The notes: generated from the sequence alone by a model not told the origin. DNA of 64,000 nucleotides from Caryophanon tenue (GCF_001700315.1 NZ_MASJ01000002.1:62001-126000); one strand, 5' to 3'; shown: positions 1-7,712, numbered from the stretch's first letter. Numbers and translations are program-made.

Positions 1-514
1 CTGGTTTCATACCGAATGCTTTTAATAAAAGACGGGCAGAACCGTTTAAAACCCAAATAAACGGATAAAGAATACGATAGAAAATTTGAATTGGTTTTGC
101 GAAAGCTAATGTCACCGCTTCAGCTTTTTGAATAGCAATTGTTTTTGGCGCTAGTTCACCAACAACTACGTGTAAAAATGTGGCGATTAAAAACGCTGCA
201 CCGATTGTGAAGAAATGAATATATTCTTCACCAATACCGATTCCTGTAAAGAATGGGTGTAAAATAAATTCAAATGTCGATTCACCAACCATACCAATAC
301 CTAATGCGGTTACGGTAATACCTAATTGACAGGCAGATAAATACTCATCTAAATGAGATGTTACTTGTTTAGCAGCGGCAGAACCTGTTTTTCCTTCAGC
401 TACTAATTGGTCAATGCGTGATTGACGCACTTTTACGATAGCGAACTCCGTAGCTACGAAGAATGCAGTTAATGCGATTAAAATAGTAAATATAGATAAG
501 TTGACTATGGTCAC
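1..514 (-). CDS. CNNM/DUF21-family transporter (hemolysin C family), N-terminal part only
   Basis: The gene runs off the left edge, so only about 171 N-terminal residues are visible. The protein starts [20 protein letters not shown] and continues with [14 protein letters not shown], the hallmark of the CNNM/DUF21 membrane domain. Three to four hydrophobic segments and [13 protein letters not shown] follow. The family exports Mg2+ (MpfA/YhdP in B. subtilis), and pairing with an upstream MerR gene matches yhdQ-yhdP there. The frame is closed by TGA immediately before GTG at 514-512, so GTG is the first usable start. The only good ribosome-binding site (AGGAGGTGA, 553-545) is more than 30 bases upstream, across a hairpin. 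The family is clear; the transported ion is inferred. Confidence 0.85.
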   Translation of the reverse strand, partial: MTIVNLSIFTILIALTAFFVATEFAIVKVRQSRIDQLVAEGKTGSAAAKQVTSHLDEYLSACQLGITVTALGIGMVGESTFEFILHPFFTGIGIGEEYIHFFTIGAAFLIATFLHVVVGELAPKTIAIQKAEAVTLAFAKPIQIFYRILYPFIWVLNGSARLLLKAFGMKP

Positions 515-520
515 TCAGAA

Positions 521-542
521 GTCTTACACAAATGTGTAAGAC
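521..542 (-). promoter_or_regulatory. Perfect inverted repeat between ribosome-binding site and start codon
   Basis: GTCTTACACA and TGTGTAAGAC form a 10-bp stem with a 2-base loop (in practice a 4-base loop). It lies between the AGGAGGTGA at 553-545 and the GTG start at 514. Folding would bring the two to about 11 bases apart. A six-codon open frame (ATG 544 to TAA 526-524) runs through the stem. Confidence 0.6.
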
Positions 543-557
543 ATTCACCTCCTGGGG

Positions 558-956
558 TTAATGTAATAGTAATGCTAAAGATTTAATTAATGCTAAACCT
601 TCTTTAGAAATGGTTGTTTTGACAGACTGTTCATCACCCATTTGTTCATCTAATGTGGCGATTAGCTTCGACACATCTTTCTCTAAATCCTGCATTTTTA
701 AACGAATCTCTTGTATATCAACTTCTTCAGCTTTTTGTTCAATTAATTCTTTACGAATCGTTTCAAGGCATAGTCCTTCCGCTTTTCGTTTCTCTATGTA
801 GTGCAAATCATCTACAGCTTCCACATTGTAATAACGATAGTTCGACGAAGAACGTTCAGCTTTGAGCAAGCCGATATTTGTATAATAATCAATTGTCCGT
901 TTTGTAATGCCAGTTTTTAGTGCCAGCTCACCAATTCTCAGTTTCTCTGTCCCAAT
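558..956 (-). CDS. MerR-family transcriptional regulator, probable ATT start
   Basis: The N-terminal helix-turn-helix (LRIGELALKTGITKRTIDYY) and following wing are typical of MerR proteins. A coiled-coil dimerisation region and a short C-terminus without an obvious metal-binding cysteine cluster follow. The length is about 132 residues. The first ATG (869) lies inside the DNA-binding domain and would delete it. Upstream to the in-frame TGA at 986-984 there is no ATG, GTG or TTG. ATT at 956-954 sits at ideal distance from GGAGGTGA (968-961) and is the best start; CTG at 941 is the alternative. The stop is 4 bases before the ribosome-binding site of the CNNM gene, so the two are probably co-transcribed. 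It resembles the YhdQ-YhdP pair of B. subtilis. Confidence 0.8.
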   Translation of the reverse strand: MGTEKLRIGELALKTGITKRTIDYYTNIGLLKAERSSSNYRYYNVEAVDDLHYIEKRKAEGLCLETIRKELIEQKAEEVDIQEIRLKMQDLEKDVSKLIATLDEQMGDEQSVKTTISKEGLALIKSLALLLH

Positions 957-976
957 GTAGTCACCTCCAATTTGGC

Positions 977-998
977 TTAACCATCACGTGACGGTTAA
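977..998. promoter_or_regulatory. 22-bp near-perfect palindrome, likely operator of the merR gene
   Basis: TTAACC-ATCACGTGAC-GGTTAA is symmetrical at 20 of 22 positions around a CACGTG core. It lies just downstream of the minus-strand promoter at 1003-1032 and before the merR ribosome-binding site, as expected of an operator. Which protein binds is not known. Confidence 0.5.
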
Positions 999-1002
999 AA
1001 CG

Positions 1003-1032
1003 AGTATATAGTATTATGTATCTATTTGACAA
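1003..1032 (-). promoter_or_regulatory. Sigma-A-type promoter of merR-CNNM operon
   Basis: On the minus strand TTGTCA (1032-1027) and TATACT (1008-1003) are separated by 18 bases. Position and spacing fit a housekeeping promoter for the MerR gene. Confidence 0.55.
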
Positions 1033-1109
1033 ATAGTTGATACATTAAAACGCAGCTTAAGAGAATTTGTGTTTTTTCAACAAAATATCATTCGAAGGAG
1101 TGTGGAAAA

Positions 1110-1472
1110 ATGAAACGATTATTGATGATACCGTTGCTTCTTTTTTTGACTGCCTGTAGCCCAGCTTCCGATTTTACAACATTTTCAGGTATTGCAGAAA
1201 ATGTAACTGAAGATGGCTTTTTTATTGAGTGCACAGCAGAAGTATCACCTAATCAAACAGAAGATATATTAAAGATGTGTTATGTGGCTATCAATACGGA
1301 TACCGTTATTTCTTATGATATGGATAAAGCAACAATAGCTGATGTGGAGGGTGCAGATGTCGCCGTTATACTAACGGAATCATATGTAGCAGAAAATCAT
1401 GAAGACAATGACTATGTGGCAAAAGAAATTAAAATTGTAGAGCTTGCGCCAAAAAAAGAGCCAGCGCAATAA
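1110..1472 (+). CDS. Small secreted lipoprotein of unknown function
   Basis: This 120-residue protein begins MKRLLMIPLLLFLTACSPAS, a lipoprotein signal peptide with the lipobox LTAC; cleavage before Cys16 would leave a lipid-anchored protein of about 105 residues. The mature part is acidic with two further cysteines and shows no domain I recognise; the alternation of strands suggests a small beta fold. The start is supported by GAAGGAG 10 bases upstream. It faces away from the MerR gene and is monocistronic, its stop codon sitting in the loop of a terminator hairpin. A role at the cell surface is inferred from the signal peptide only. Confidence 0.75.
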   Translation: MKRLLMIPLLLFLTACSPASDFTTFSGIAENVTEDGFFIECTAEVSPNQTEDILKMCYVAINTDTVISYDMDKATIADVEGADVAVILTESYVAENHEDNDYVAKEIKIVELAPKKEPAQ

Positions 1473-1484
1473 TGCGTGGCTCTT
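1456..1484. terminator. Bidirectional terminator between lipoprotein and haem oxygenase genes
   Basis: AAGAGCCAGCGCA pairs with TGCGTGGCTCTT. Read on the minus strand the stem is followed by seven T. The loop contains the stop codon of the plus-strand gene. Confidence 0.75.
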
Positions 1485-1488
1485 ATAA

Positions 1489-1830
1489 TTAAGCTTCTAA
1501 TGATGCAGCTACTTCTGCAATGACTAATTTACTACCGATAATTGGGCTTTCTGCTTGTGCATCGCCGTGAGCGTGAGGAGTTTTTTCTGCTTTATCGTCA
1601 CGTTTATGTGCTGCTTTAAATTCGTCTGAGTTGCGCCATACTTGGAAATCTTCGATAGACTCCCAGAACATATTTACGCTCATTTCGTCTGATGCTTCAT
1701 TTTCAGCAACTAATACTTCTACTTTGACAAAGCCTTTGAACTTCTCTAATCCAGTTGGACGTGTAAAGTTTGGTGCCATCTTTTTGCCGAAGCCTTTTTT
1801 CACTTCAATACGGTTTGTTACAACAATCAT
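1489..1830 (-). CDS. Haem-degrading monooxygenase (IsdG/HmoA family)
   Basis: This 113-residue protein is a single ABM (antibiotic biosynthesis monooxygenase) domain starting MIVVTNRIEVKKGFGKKM. The catalytic triad of IsdG-type enzymes can be placed by eye: Asn6, Trp65 (in DFQVW) and His75 (in AAHKR), with the same Trp-to-His spacing as IsdG and HmoA. Such enzymes open the haem ring in the cytoplasm and release iron. The C-terminal part has a His/Asp-rich stretch (AEKTPHAHGDAQ). AAAGGAGCG before the ATG supports the start. It is monocistronic with its own terminator. I saw no convincing Fur box directly upstream. Confidence 0.85.
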   Translation of the reverse strand: MIVVTNRIEVKKGFGKKMAPNFTRPTGLEKFKGFVKVEVLVAENEASDEMSVNMFWESIEDFQVWRNSDEFKAAHKRDDKAEKTPHAHGDAQAESPIIGSKLVIAEVAASLEA

Positions 1831-1987
1831 GGAATTTCGCTCCTTTGATGAAAAGAATTAAGTACAGTTTTAACTATAAAAGTTTGCAACGTATACGTCA
1901 ATATTTAAATGACATAAGTGTCATTTATTTGTTGTGTCGCAATGTGAAAGAGTGTGATATAGTGTGCTAATCGAAGGGAGAGGAAGT

Positions 1988-2584
1988 ATGTCAGATACAC
2001 AACGAGACAAGCAGCTTAACATTGAAACAACAGGGAATCAATACGGATTTCCACAAATGGCACATTATCATCGCTATGAGCCAACACCGTATGAAGGGTT
2101 AGATATTTTAGGTGATATATATCCGCTAGATAATCGCTCCTTTGTCGATATCGGCTGCGGAAAAGGGCGCGTGCCAATTTATATGTATGACCGCTTTCGA
2201 ATTCCAGCAGTCGGAATTGATATGAAGGAACAATATATTGAAGAGGCCAAGCAAAATAAAGCAGCGTATTTACGAAAACATCCTGCGAAAAAACATACCG
2301 TTGAATTTGTATACAACTATGCACAAGCGTATGATATTTTGCCAACACAAGATGTGTTTTTCTTCTTTAATCCTTTTTCAGTCCAAATATTTATGAAATT
2401 CATGGCAAATCTTTTTGACTCGTATGCACAGCATCCACGAGTTATGACGATTATTTTATACTACCCTTCGCACGACTATATTGAATACATGGCTCAAACA
2501 CCTTTTACATTTGTAAAAGAGATACGTATACAAACTTTGTACAAACATAATGAACATGAACGTTTTCTAATTTATGAAATGTAA
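1988..2584 (+). CDS. Class I SAM-dependent methyltransferase
   Basis: A 198-residue protein with the Rossmann-type SAM-binding motif FVDIGCGKGRVPIY near residue 50, an acidic residue ending strand 2 (VGIDMKEQY) and QDVFFFFNPF at the motif-IV position, where N-P-F resembles the catalytic loop of N-methyltransferases. The substrate cannot be told from sequence. ATG 1988 is chosen because GGGAGAGGA lies just upstream; an in-frame GTG at 1964 lacks such a site. It is monocistronic and convergent with the B12-binding regulator. Confidence 0.75.
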   Translation: MSDTQRDKQLNIETTGNQYGFPQMAHYHRYEPTPYEGLDILGDIYPLDNRSFVDIGCGKGRVPIYMYDRFRIPAVGIDMKEQYIEEAKQNKAAYLRKHPAKKHTVEFVYNYAQAYDILPTQDVFFFFNPFSVQIFMKFMANLFDSYAQHPRVMTIILYYPSHDYIEYMAQTPFTFVKEIRIQTLYKHNEHERFLIYEM

Positions 2585-2587
2585 AAG

Positions 2588-2629
2588 ACACAAAACCGCT
2601 ACTTTGTTTCAGAAGTAGCGGTTTTGTGT
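2588..2629. terminator. Bidirectional terminator
   Basis: A 17-bp perfect stem (ACACAAAACCGCTACTT) with an 8-base loop separates the convergent methyltransferase and CarH-like genes. Confidence 0.8.
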
Positions 2630-2649
2630 ATAGGTCATAGTGTCGATTG

Positions 2650-3546
2650 TTAAAAAATCTCTTCAATGGAACGAACTAGATGGATATTTTTGAGCTGTTG
2701 ATGCTTTAAAGCTTGCATGGCACCTGGTCCACCTAAATAAAATGAAATCGTAGGGTGTTTAGCCGCAAAATGGTCGAGTGACTGAATCATTTCGTAGTTA
2801 TCTTCAAATGGCATTGTTGTAATAGCTGATAGTAATACCATTTTAGGATGTAAATTTTCGATAGCAGATTCAATCGCTTTTGGTGCTGGTGCAGGTCCAA
2901 GCATGACGGAACGGTATCCTAAAAACATACTTTGTAGCAGTAATAATTGCATTGGAATCTCATGTCTCTCATTTGGTAAACAACTTCCGATAATAAGTGG
3001 TGCGGTAGGTGATACAAAGAGTTGACGACGCAAATTAGCGAGATAGTCTCGAATGACTAAGCTAGAAAGCGCCTCTTGATATTCTCCCCAAATCCCTTCA
3101 CACCAAAGCTCTCCAACTTCATAAAGAAAAGGATTAATGATTTCTTCAACGAGCCTTTTAACACCTAATGTATGATTTGCTTGTTGCAATGTGTGCAGCA
3201 TTTTTACGTCATTGCCGACAGCGCCGTATTGAATGAGTGTCTGTATTGTTTCTGATACATAAGGCGTAGTGTGCTGCGTTTCCTTTTCTAAAATAGGAGA
3301 AGCAGGTTGTTTACTTTTTATTAACGTAGCGGCCTGCTTCACGCTATACCCTTCATCCATTAAGGAAATAACACGTGTGAGCACCGCAATATCTTGCTCT
3401 GTGTAGACGCGATAACCATTGTCTAGTCTTTGTGGGGTAACGATTGCATAGCGATCTTCCCATTTTCGAATTAATTGTTTAGACAAACCGGTATGCTCTG
3501 ACACTTGTTGAATTGAATATGTGGCTTGATGAAATGATTGAGCCAT
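2650..3546 (-). CDS. MerR-type regulator with cobalamin-binding domain (CarH/LitR-like)
   Basis: This 298-residue protein has a MerR helix-turn-helix (residues 9-75; YSIQQVSEHTGLSKQLIRKW) joined to a B12-binding module: a four-helix cap (about 100-175) and a Rossmann B12-binding domain (183-298). His195 in NERHE corresponds to the lower axial ligand of the ExHxxG motif, although Pro replaces the usual Gly. The cap motif reads GELWCEGI...YQEALS: Trp148 and Glu158 match CarH Trp131 and Glu141, but CarH His132 and His142 are Cys149 and Ala159 here (by-eye alignment). CarH proteins repress carotenoid genes in the dark as AdoCbl tetramers and release DNA in light. The divergent carotenoid-type gene and the TGTACA repeats between them support the same role. 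Confidence 0.85.
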   Translation of the reverse strand: MAQSFHQATYSIQQVSEHTGLSKQLIRKWEDRYAIVTPQRLDNGYRVYTEQDIAVLTRVISLMDEGYSVKQAATLIKSKQPASPILEKETQHTTPYVSETIQTLIQYGAVGNDVKMLHTLQQANHTLGVKRLVEEIINPFLYEVGELWCEGIWGEYQEALSSLVIRDYLANLRRQLFVSPTAPLIIGSCLPNERHEIPMQLLLLQSMFLGYRSVMLGPAPAPKAIESAIENLHPKMVLLSAITTMPFEDNYEMIQSLDHFAAKHPTISFYLGGPGAMQALKHQQLKNIHLVRSIEEIF

Positions 3547-3561
3547 AGGGCACCTCCGAAC

Positions 3562-3599
3562 TGTAGAACGTTATTGTCTACTGTACAATGTTTTGTACG
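3562..3599. promoter_or_regulatory. Left operator-like cluster before the carH-like gene
   Basis: TGTAGA (3562), TGTACA (3582-3587) and TGTACG (3594-3599) are related to the right-hand repeats but with 12-base rather than 11-base spacing. A further TATACAATGTT lies at 3625-3635. This suggests autoregulation of the regulator gene. Confidence 0.5.
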
Positions 3600-3658
3600 C
3601 TTTTGAAAGCAGAAATTCAGTGAATATACAATGTTTTGCTATTTTTTTCATTTCCTTC

Positions 3659-3688
3659 TTGAAAAACATTATACAAATAATGTACAAT
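3659..3688 (+). promoter_or_regulatory. Promoter of the carotenoid desaturase-like gene
   Basis: TTGAAA (3659-3664) and TACAAT (3683-3688) are 18 bases apart. The -10 box lies inside the TGTACA repeat array, so a bound repressor would block polymerase. Confidence 0.6.
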
Positions 3689-3702
3689 GTTTGTACAGTG
3701 TT
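3670..3702. promoter_or_regulatory. CarH-type operator: three contiguous 11-bp direct repeats
   Basis: TATACAAATAA, TGTACAATGTT and TGTACAGTGTT follow each other without a gap at exact 11-base period (starts 3670, 3681, 3692). The shared core is T-R-TACA. CarH of Thermus binds three 11-bp direct repeats with a TnTACA core. The array also contains the perfect palindrome TGTACAA-TGT-TTGTACA (3681-3697). Confidence 0.75.
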
Positions 3703-3732
3703 ATATAAAAAGAATTTAAGGGAGGTTTTACG

Positions 3733-5331
3733 ATGTCAAAAAAAATTGTTGTAATAGGAGCAGGCCCTGGTGGTTTAACAGCGGCTATGTTATTGGCACA
3801 TAAAGGATATGATGTACATGTTTATGAAAAGCAACCGTACATCGGTGGACGAACGAGCCACATTCAATTAGGTGATTATCGTTTTGACTTAGGTCCTACC
3901 TTTCTCAATATGGCTTATTTAGCGGAAGAGATTTTTGAAGTAACGGGTCGTAATATTCATGATTATATTGAGTTAATGCATTTAGACCCGATGTATGAAT
4001 TAGTGTTCCGCGATAAAAAAATAAAAATGACGCGCGATGTTGAAGAAATGATTCGTCAAATTAATCGTGTATTTCCAGGGAATGAACAAGGTTTCCAACG
4101 TTATTTAGTGAAAAATCAAAAGAAACTTCAAACATTAGCGCCACTTTTACAAAGTGATATGACAGGCTACCGTAGTCTTTTAAAGCCCGAAGCTTTTAAA
4201 GCATTACCGGAACTTGAGATTGGTAAGTCATTAATGGATACATTAAGCACGTTCTTTAAAGACGAAAAACTGCAACTTGCATTTACATTCCAGTCCAAAT
4301 ATTTAGGGATGTCACCGTGGGAAAGTCCAGGAGCATTCTCGATTCTTTCTTATATTGAACATGCTTACGGCGTGTACCATATTAAAGGTGGTCTAAATCA
4401 GCTAACGAAAGCAATGGCAAAAGTAGCTGAAGAAGAAGGCGCAACGATAACAACAAATTGTGGTGTTAAAAAGATGGTCATCGAAGGCAAAACCGTTAAA
4501 GGTGTAGAGTTAGACAATGGAGAATTTGTCGCAGCGGATGATGTTGTCGTAAATGGTGATTTCTCTACAGTAATGACAAAACTTGTAGAACCAGGCATTC
4601 TAAAAAAATATGCTGCAGAAAAACTGGAGCAGAAACCTTACTCATGCTCGGCAGTCTTGTTATATTTAGGAGTGAGCAAACAATTTGACCTTCCGCACCA
4701 CACAATTTGGTTTGCTGAAGACTATCGCAAAAACGTTGAAGAAATTACGCAATCATTCGAGCTTTCCGAAGATCCATCCATTTATATTCAAAATGCGACT
4801 GTGACGGATCCAACATTAGCGCCAGATGGCAAGTCTACGTTATATATACTAGCACCTGTGCCAAATAACTTTAGCAATATTGATTGGGAGAAGCACCGTG
4901 AAGAATATCGCGACATGTTAATTAGCATGGTAAGCGAGAAATTAGGCATCGACGATTTAACACCTTATATTGAGCAAGAGCATATGATAACGCCAGCTGA
5001 TTTTGAGCATAAGCATCATGTATATAAAGGGGCAATCTTCAACTTAGGTCATCAGTTACGTCAAATGATGGCATTCCGTCCGAACAATCAATTTGAAGAG
5101 TTAGATCATTGTTATTTAGTTGGTGGCGGTACACATCCAGGAAGTGGCTTACCAATTATTATCGAGTCAGCGAGAATTTCAACAAACTTAATTTTAAAGC
5201 GCGATAAACAAACACCATATGATGTAAAACCTTTACCATCGTACGAGCCGTTTACTGAAAACGCTTTAAGTGGCAAAGAAGATCAGATTGCAGCGATTAA
5301 GCCACTATCTATAATAGCTGGTATCCGATAA
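3733..5331 (+). CDS. FAD-dependent phytoene/diapophytoene desaturase-like protein (CrtI/CrtN family)
   Basis: This 532-residue protein starts with a dinucleotide-binding fold (IVVIGAGPGGLTAAMLLA, residues 5-22), then YEKQPYIGGRTS and YRFDLGPTFL. It ends with the signature VGGGTHPGSGLPIIIESAR, in which CrtI/CrtN enzymes contact FAD. The family desaturates or oxidises carotenoid precursors at the membrane surface. The subgroup (CrtN desaturase or CrtP/CrtNb oxygenase) cannot be assigned by eye, and no crtM synthase gene is in the window. The start follows AGGGAGG by 7 bases. The MMPL gene follows after 13 bases, so they form an operon. The CarH-type operator implies light and B12 control. Confidence 0.85.
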   Translation: MSKKIVVIGAGPGGLTAAMLLAHKGYDVHVYEKQPYIGGRTSHIQLGDYRFDLGPTFLNMAYLAEEIFEVTGRNIHDYIELMHLDPMYELVFRDKKIKMTRDVEEMIRQINRVFPGNEQGFQRYLVKNQKKLQTLAPLLQSDMTGYRSLLKPEAFKALPELEIGKSLMDTLSTFFKDEKLQLAFTFQSKYLGMSPWESPGAFSILSYIEHAYGVYHIKGGLNQLTKAMAKVAEEEGATITTNCGVKKMVIEGKTVKGVELDNGEFVAADDVVVNGDFSTVMTKLVEPGILKKYAAEKLEQKPYSCSAVLLYLGVSKQFDLPHHTIWFAEDYRKNVEEITQSFELSEDPSIYIQNATVTDPTLAPDGKSTLYILAPVPNNFSNIDWEKHREEYRDMLISMVSEKLGIDDLTPYIEQEHMITPADFEHKHHVYKGAIFNLGHQLRQMMAFRPNNQFEELDHCYLVGGGTHPGSGLPIIIESARISTNLILKRDKQTPYDVKPLPSYEPFTENALSGKEDQIAAIKPLSIIAGIR

Positions 5332-5344
5332 AGGAGGAAATAGT

Positions 5345-7558
5345 GTGAGTAATCCATTGGAGAAGTTTAGCACGAAGGTTTCTGGTAAAACATCACGCTG
5401 GGTCGTATTAGGCGTTTGGCTTATTGCGATTGTCATTTTATCGTTACTATTCCCACAAGTAAATGGAATGGAATCGAACACAGGCGAAGACCTACCAGAG
5501 TATTCAGAAGCAAGACAAGCAAGCGAGTTAATGGCTGAAAAATTCCCGAATGATTCAGGCATACCTTTACTACTTGTTTGGTATAAAGAAGCGGGGCTTG
5601 AACCGACAGACTTACAGGCAATTCAAGCATTATATGCGGAGTTAAATGAAAATCCGTTAGCGGGGCAATCAACATTGCCACCATTCCAAGATATGCCAGC
5701 AGAAGCGTTATTTAGCCAAGTATCTGAAAATGGATCATCAATTGTAACACCTGTATTCTTTGAGACAGATACCAATACAGAAACATTAAAAGAAAACTTA
5801 GCCGTTATTGCTGACATTACGGAAGAACAAGCAGGTAATAACGTATTTGGAGCTGCGTTAGATGGTGATGAATTAACAGCTCGTTTCTCTGGGCCAGTTG
5901 GTATTTCGGTAGACGCGACAGATTTATTCAAATCAGCTGACTTTAAATTAATGACAGCAACTGTCATATTAATTTTAGTGTTATTATTAGTCATTTATCG
6001 TTCACCAATTTTAGCAGTAGTACCGATTATCGTTGTTGGTATTGCGTACCTTGTTATTAGCCCAGCTTTAGGTGCTTTTGTCGAACAAGGTTGGATTGAA
6101 AAAGATGCACAAGCAATTGCGATTATGCTCGTATTATTGTTTGGTGCAGGTACGGATTATTGTCTATTCTTAATTACACGTTACCGTGATATTTTATTAG
6201 ATGAAGAAAATAAATTTATCGCTCTGAGCAAGGCATTTAGCCAATCAGCAGGTGCTATTTTTATGAGTGCTGCAACGGTAATGGTAGGTTTAGCAACATT
6301 AGCATTAGCGGATTACGGAGCGTTCCAACGCTTCGCAGTACCATTTAGTTTCGCTGTTATTGTGATGGGTATTGCCGTATTAACAGTATTACCAGCAATT
6401 TTATCATTGATGGGTCGCTTCGCATTTTGGCCAGTCGTACCTCGTACAGAGCAGGGCGAAAAGGAGCATGCTGAAAAGAAAAATAAACCAGTAAAAGTAC
6501 GTAAAGAAAATCACCGCTTCATGCGCAAAATTGGACGCTTTGCGACAGGTAAGCCATGGTTAGTAATTATCGTAACGAGCATTGTGTTAATTGCTTTAGC
6601 ACTGTATTCAACACAAATTAAATATAGTTATGATTTATTATCATCATTCCCAGAAGATATGCAGTCTCGCGAAGGTTTTGCATTAATCGAGGAAAACTTT
6701 ACAGCAGGGGAATTAGCACCTGTAAGCATTCTTGTTGATACAGATGGACAAGACATTGACCTTACACCACAGTTAGAAGCATTACCGTATGTGGGCATTG
6801 TACAGCCAATGGAAGTAAGTGAAGTTGATAGTACAATTCAAATGTACGAAATTGATTTAAATAAAAACCCGTATTCACAAGAAGCGATGGAAGATGTACG
6901 TGACTTACGTGAGCAACTGCCAGCGATTTTAAGTGACGCAGGTATTGATAATGCAGATGAAGCATCTTGGGTTGGTGGCGAAACAGCTAACCAAGTGGAT
7001 ACAGCTGATGTACAAACACGTGACGAATCAGTGATTCAACCAGTCATGATTGTGATTATTGCGCTTATTTTACTAGTGTATTTAAAAGCATTCTTTACAA
7101 CGCTTCAATTAATGGTAACAGTTGTTGTGTCATTCTTTGCAGCGCTTGGAGCAGGTTGGTTAATTTTACACAATTTCTTCGGAGCAGAGGCAATTGCAAG
7201 TTCGATTCCATTGTACTCATTCGTATTCATTATCGCACTTGGTAATGACTACAATATCTTTATGATTTCAGATATTTGGAAGGCACGTAAAGAAGGTAAG
7301 TCAATGAAAGAATCAATTGTTGCAGGGGTTTCACAAACAGGAGCTGTTATTACATCAGCAGGCTTAATTTTAGCCGGCACATTTGCGGTACTTGCGACAT
7401 TACCAATTCAATTACTTGTACAGTTCGGTGTTGTAACGGCAATCGGTGTATTACTTGATACATTTATCGTTCGACCATTACTTGTACCAGCAATTACGAC
7501 GGTATTAGGACGTTGGGCATATTGGCCAGGTAAATTATTTAAAAAGCAAGATGCATAA
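5345..7558 (+). CDS. MMPL-family RND lipid exporter
   Basis: A 737-residue polytopic protein with the duplicated RND layout: one TM helix, an extracytoplasmic domain (about 35-195), five to six TM helices with GTDYCLFLITRYRD, then a charged loop of about 25 residues (QGEKEHAEKKNK) and the repeat with GNDYNIFMISD. The paired Asp-Tyr in both halves are the proton-relay residues of MmpL proteins, which flip or export lipids and glycolipids. GTG 5345 is used as start behind AAAGGAGG. Being in one operon with a carotenoid-type oxidoreductase suggests it moves a carotenoid-related lipid, which is inference. A terminator follows at once. Confidence 0.85.
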   Translation: MSNPLEKFSTKVSGKTSRWVVLGVWLIAIVILSLLFPQVNGMESNTGEDLPEYSEARQASELMAEKFPNDSGIPLLLVWYKEAGLEPTDLQAIQALYAELNENPLAGQSTLPPFQDMPAEALFSQVSENGSSIVTPVFFETDTNTETLKENLAVIADITEEQAGNNVFGAALDGDELTARFSGPVGISVDATDLFKSADFKLMTATVILILVLLLVIYRSPILAVVPIIVVGIAYLVISPALGAFVEQGWIEKDAQAIAIMLVLLFGAGTDYCLFLITRYRDILLDEENKFIALSKAFSQSAGAIFMSAATVMVGLATLALADYGAFQRFAVPFSFAVIVMGIAVLTVLPAILSLMGRFAFWPVVPRTEQGEKEHAEKKNKPVKVRKENHRFMRKIGRFATGKPWLVIIVTSIVLIALALYSTQIKYSYDLLSSFPEDMQSREGFALIEENFTAGELAPVSILVDTDGQDIDLTPQLEALPYVGIVQPMEVSEVDSTIQMYEIDLNKNPYSQEAMEDVRDLREQLPAILSDAGIDNADEASWVGGETANQVDTADVQTRDESVIQPVMIVIIALILLVYLKAFFTTLQLMVTVVVSFFAALGAGWLILHNFFGAEAIASSIPLYSFVFIIALGNDYNIFMISDIWKARKEGKSMKESIVAGVSQTGAVITSAGLILAGTFAVLATLPIQLLVQFGVVTAIGVLLDTFIVRPLLVPAITTVLGRWAYWPGKLFKKQDA

Positions 7559-7560
7559 AG

Positions 7561-7597
7561 AAAAGCACTCAGATATTATTGTCTGAGTGCTTTTTTA
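7561..7597 (+). terminator. Terminator of the crt-mmpL operon
   Basis: AAAAGCACTCAGA pairs perfectly with TCTGAGTGCTTTT and is followed by T. Confidence 0.85.
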
Positions 7598-7683
7598 TTT
7601 ACGTGATGATGTTAGGTTCTGTATTTTGTGTAATGAAAATGTGCAAAAAAACAGTTAAATGCTCGAAAGTGGTAAAAATGATA

Positions 7684-7712
7684 TTGAGAAGTAACGATTA
7701 TTCCTATATAAT
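7684..7712 (+). promoter_or_regulatory. Sigma-A promoter of the branched-chain amino acid ABC operon
   Basis: TTGAGA (7684-7689), 17 bases, then a perfect TATAAT (7707-7712). It lies 48 bases before the binding-protein gene. Confidence 0.7.

Noticed and set aside
1026-1054. Plus-strand promoter TTGACA before the lipoprotein gene
   Set aside because: No acceptable -10 box lies 16-18 bases downstream; the same bases work better as the minus-strand -35.
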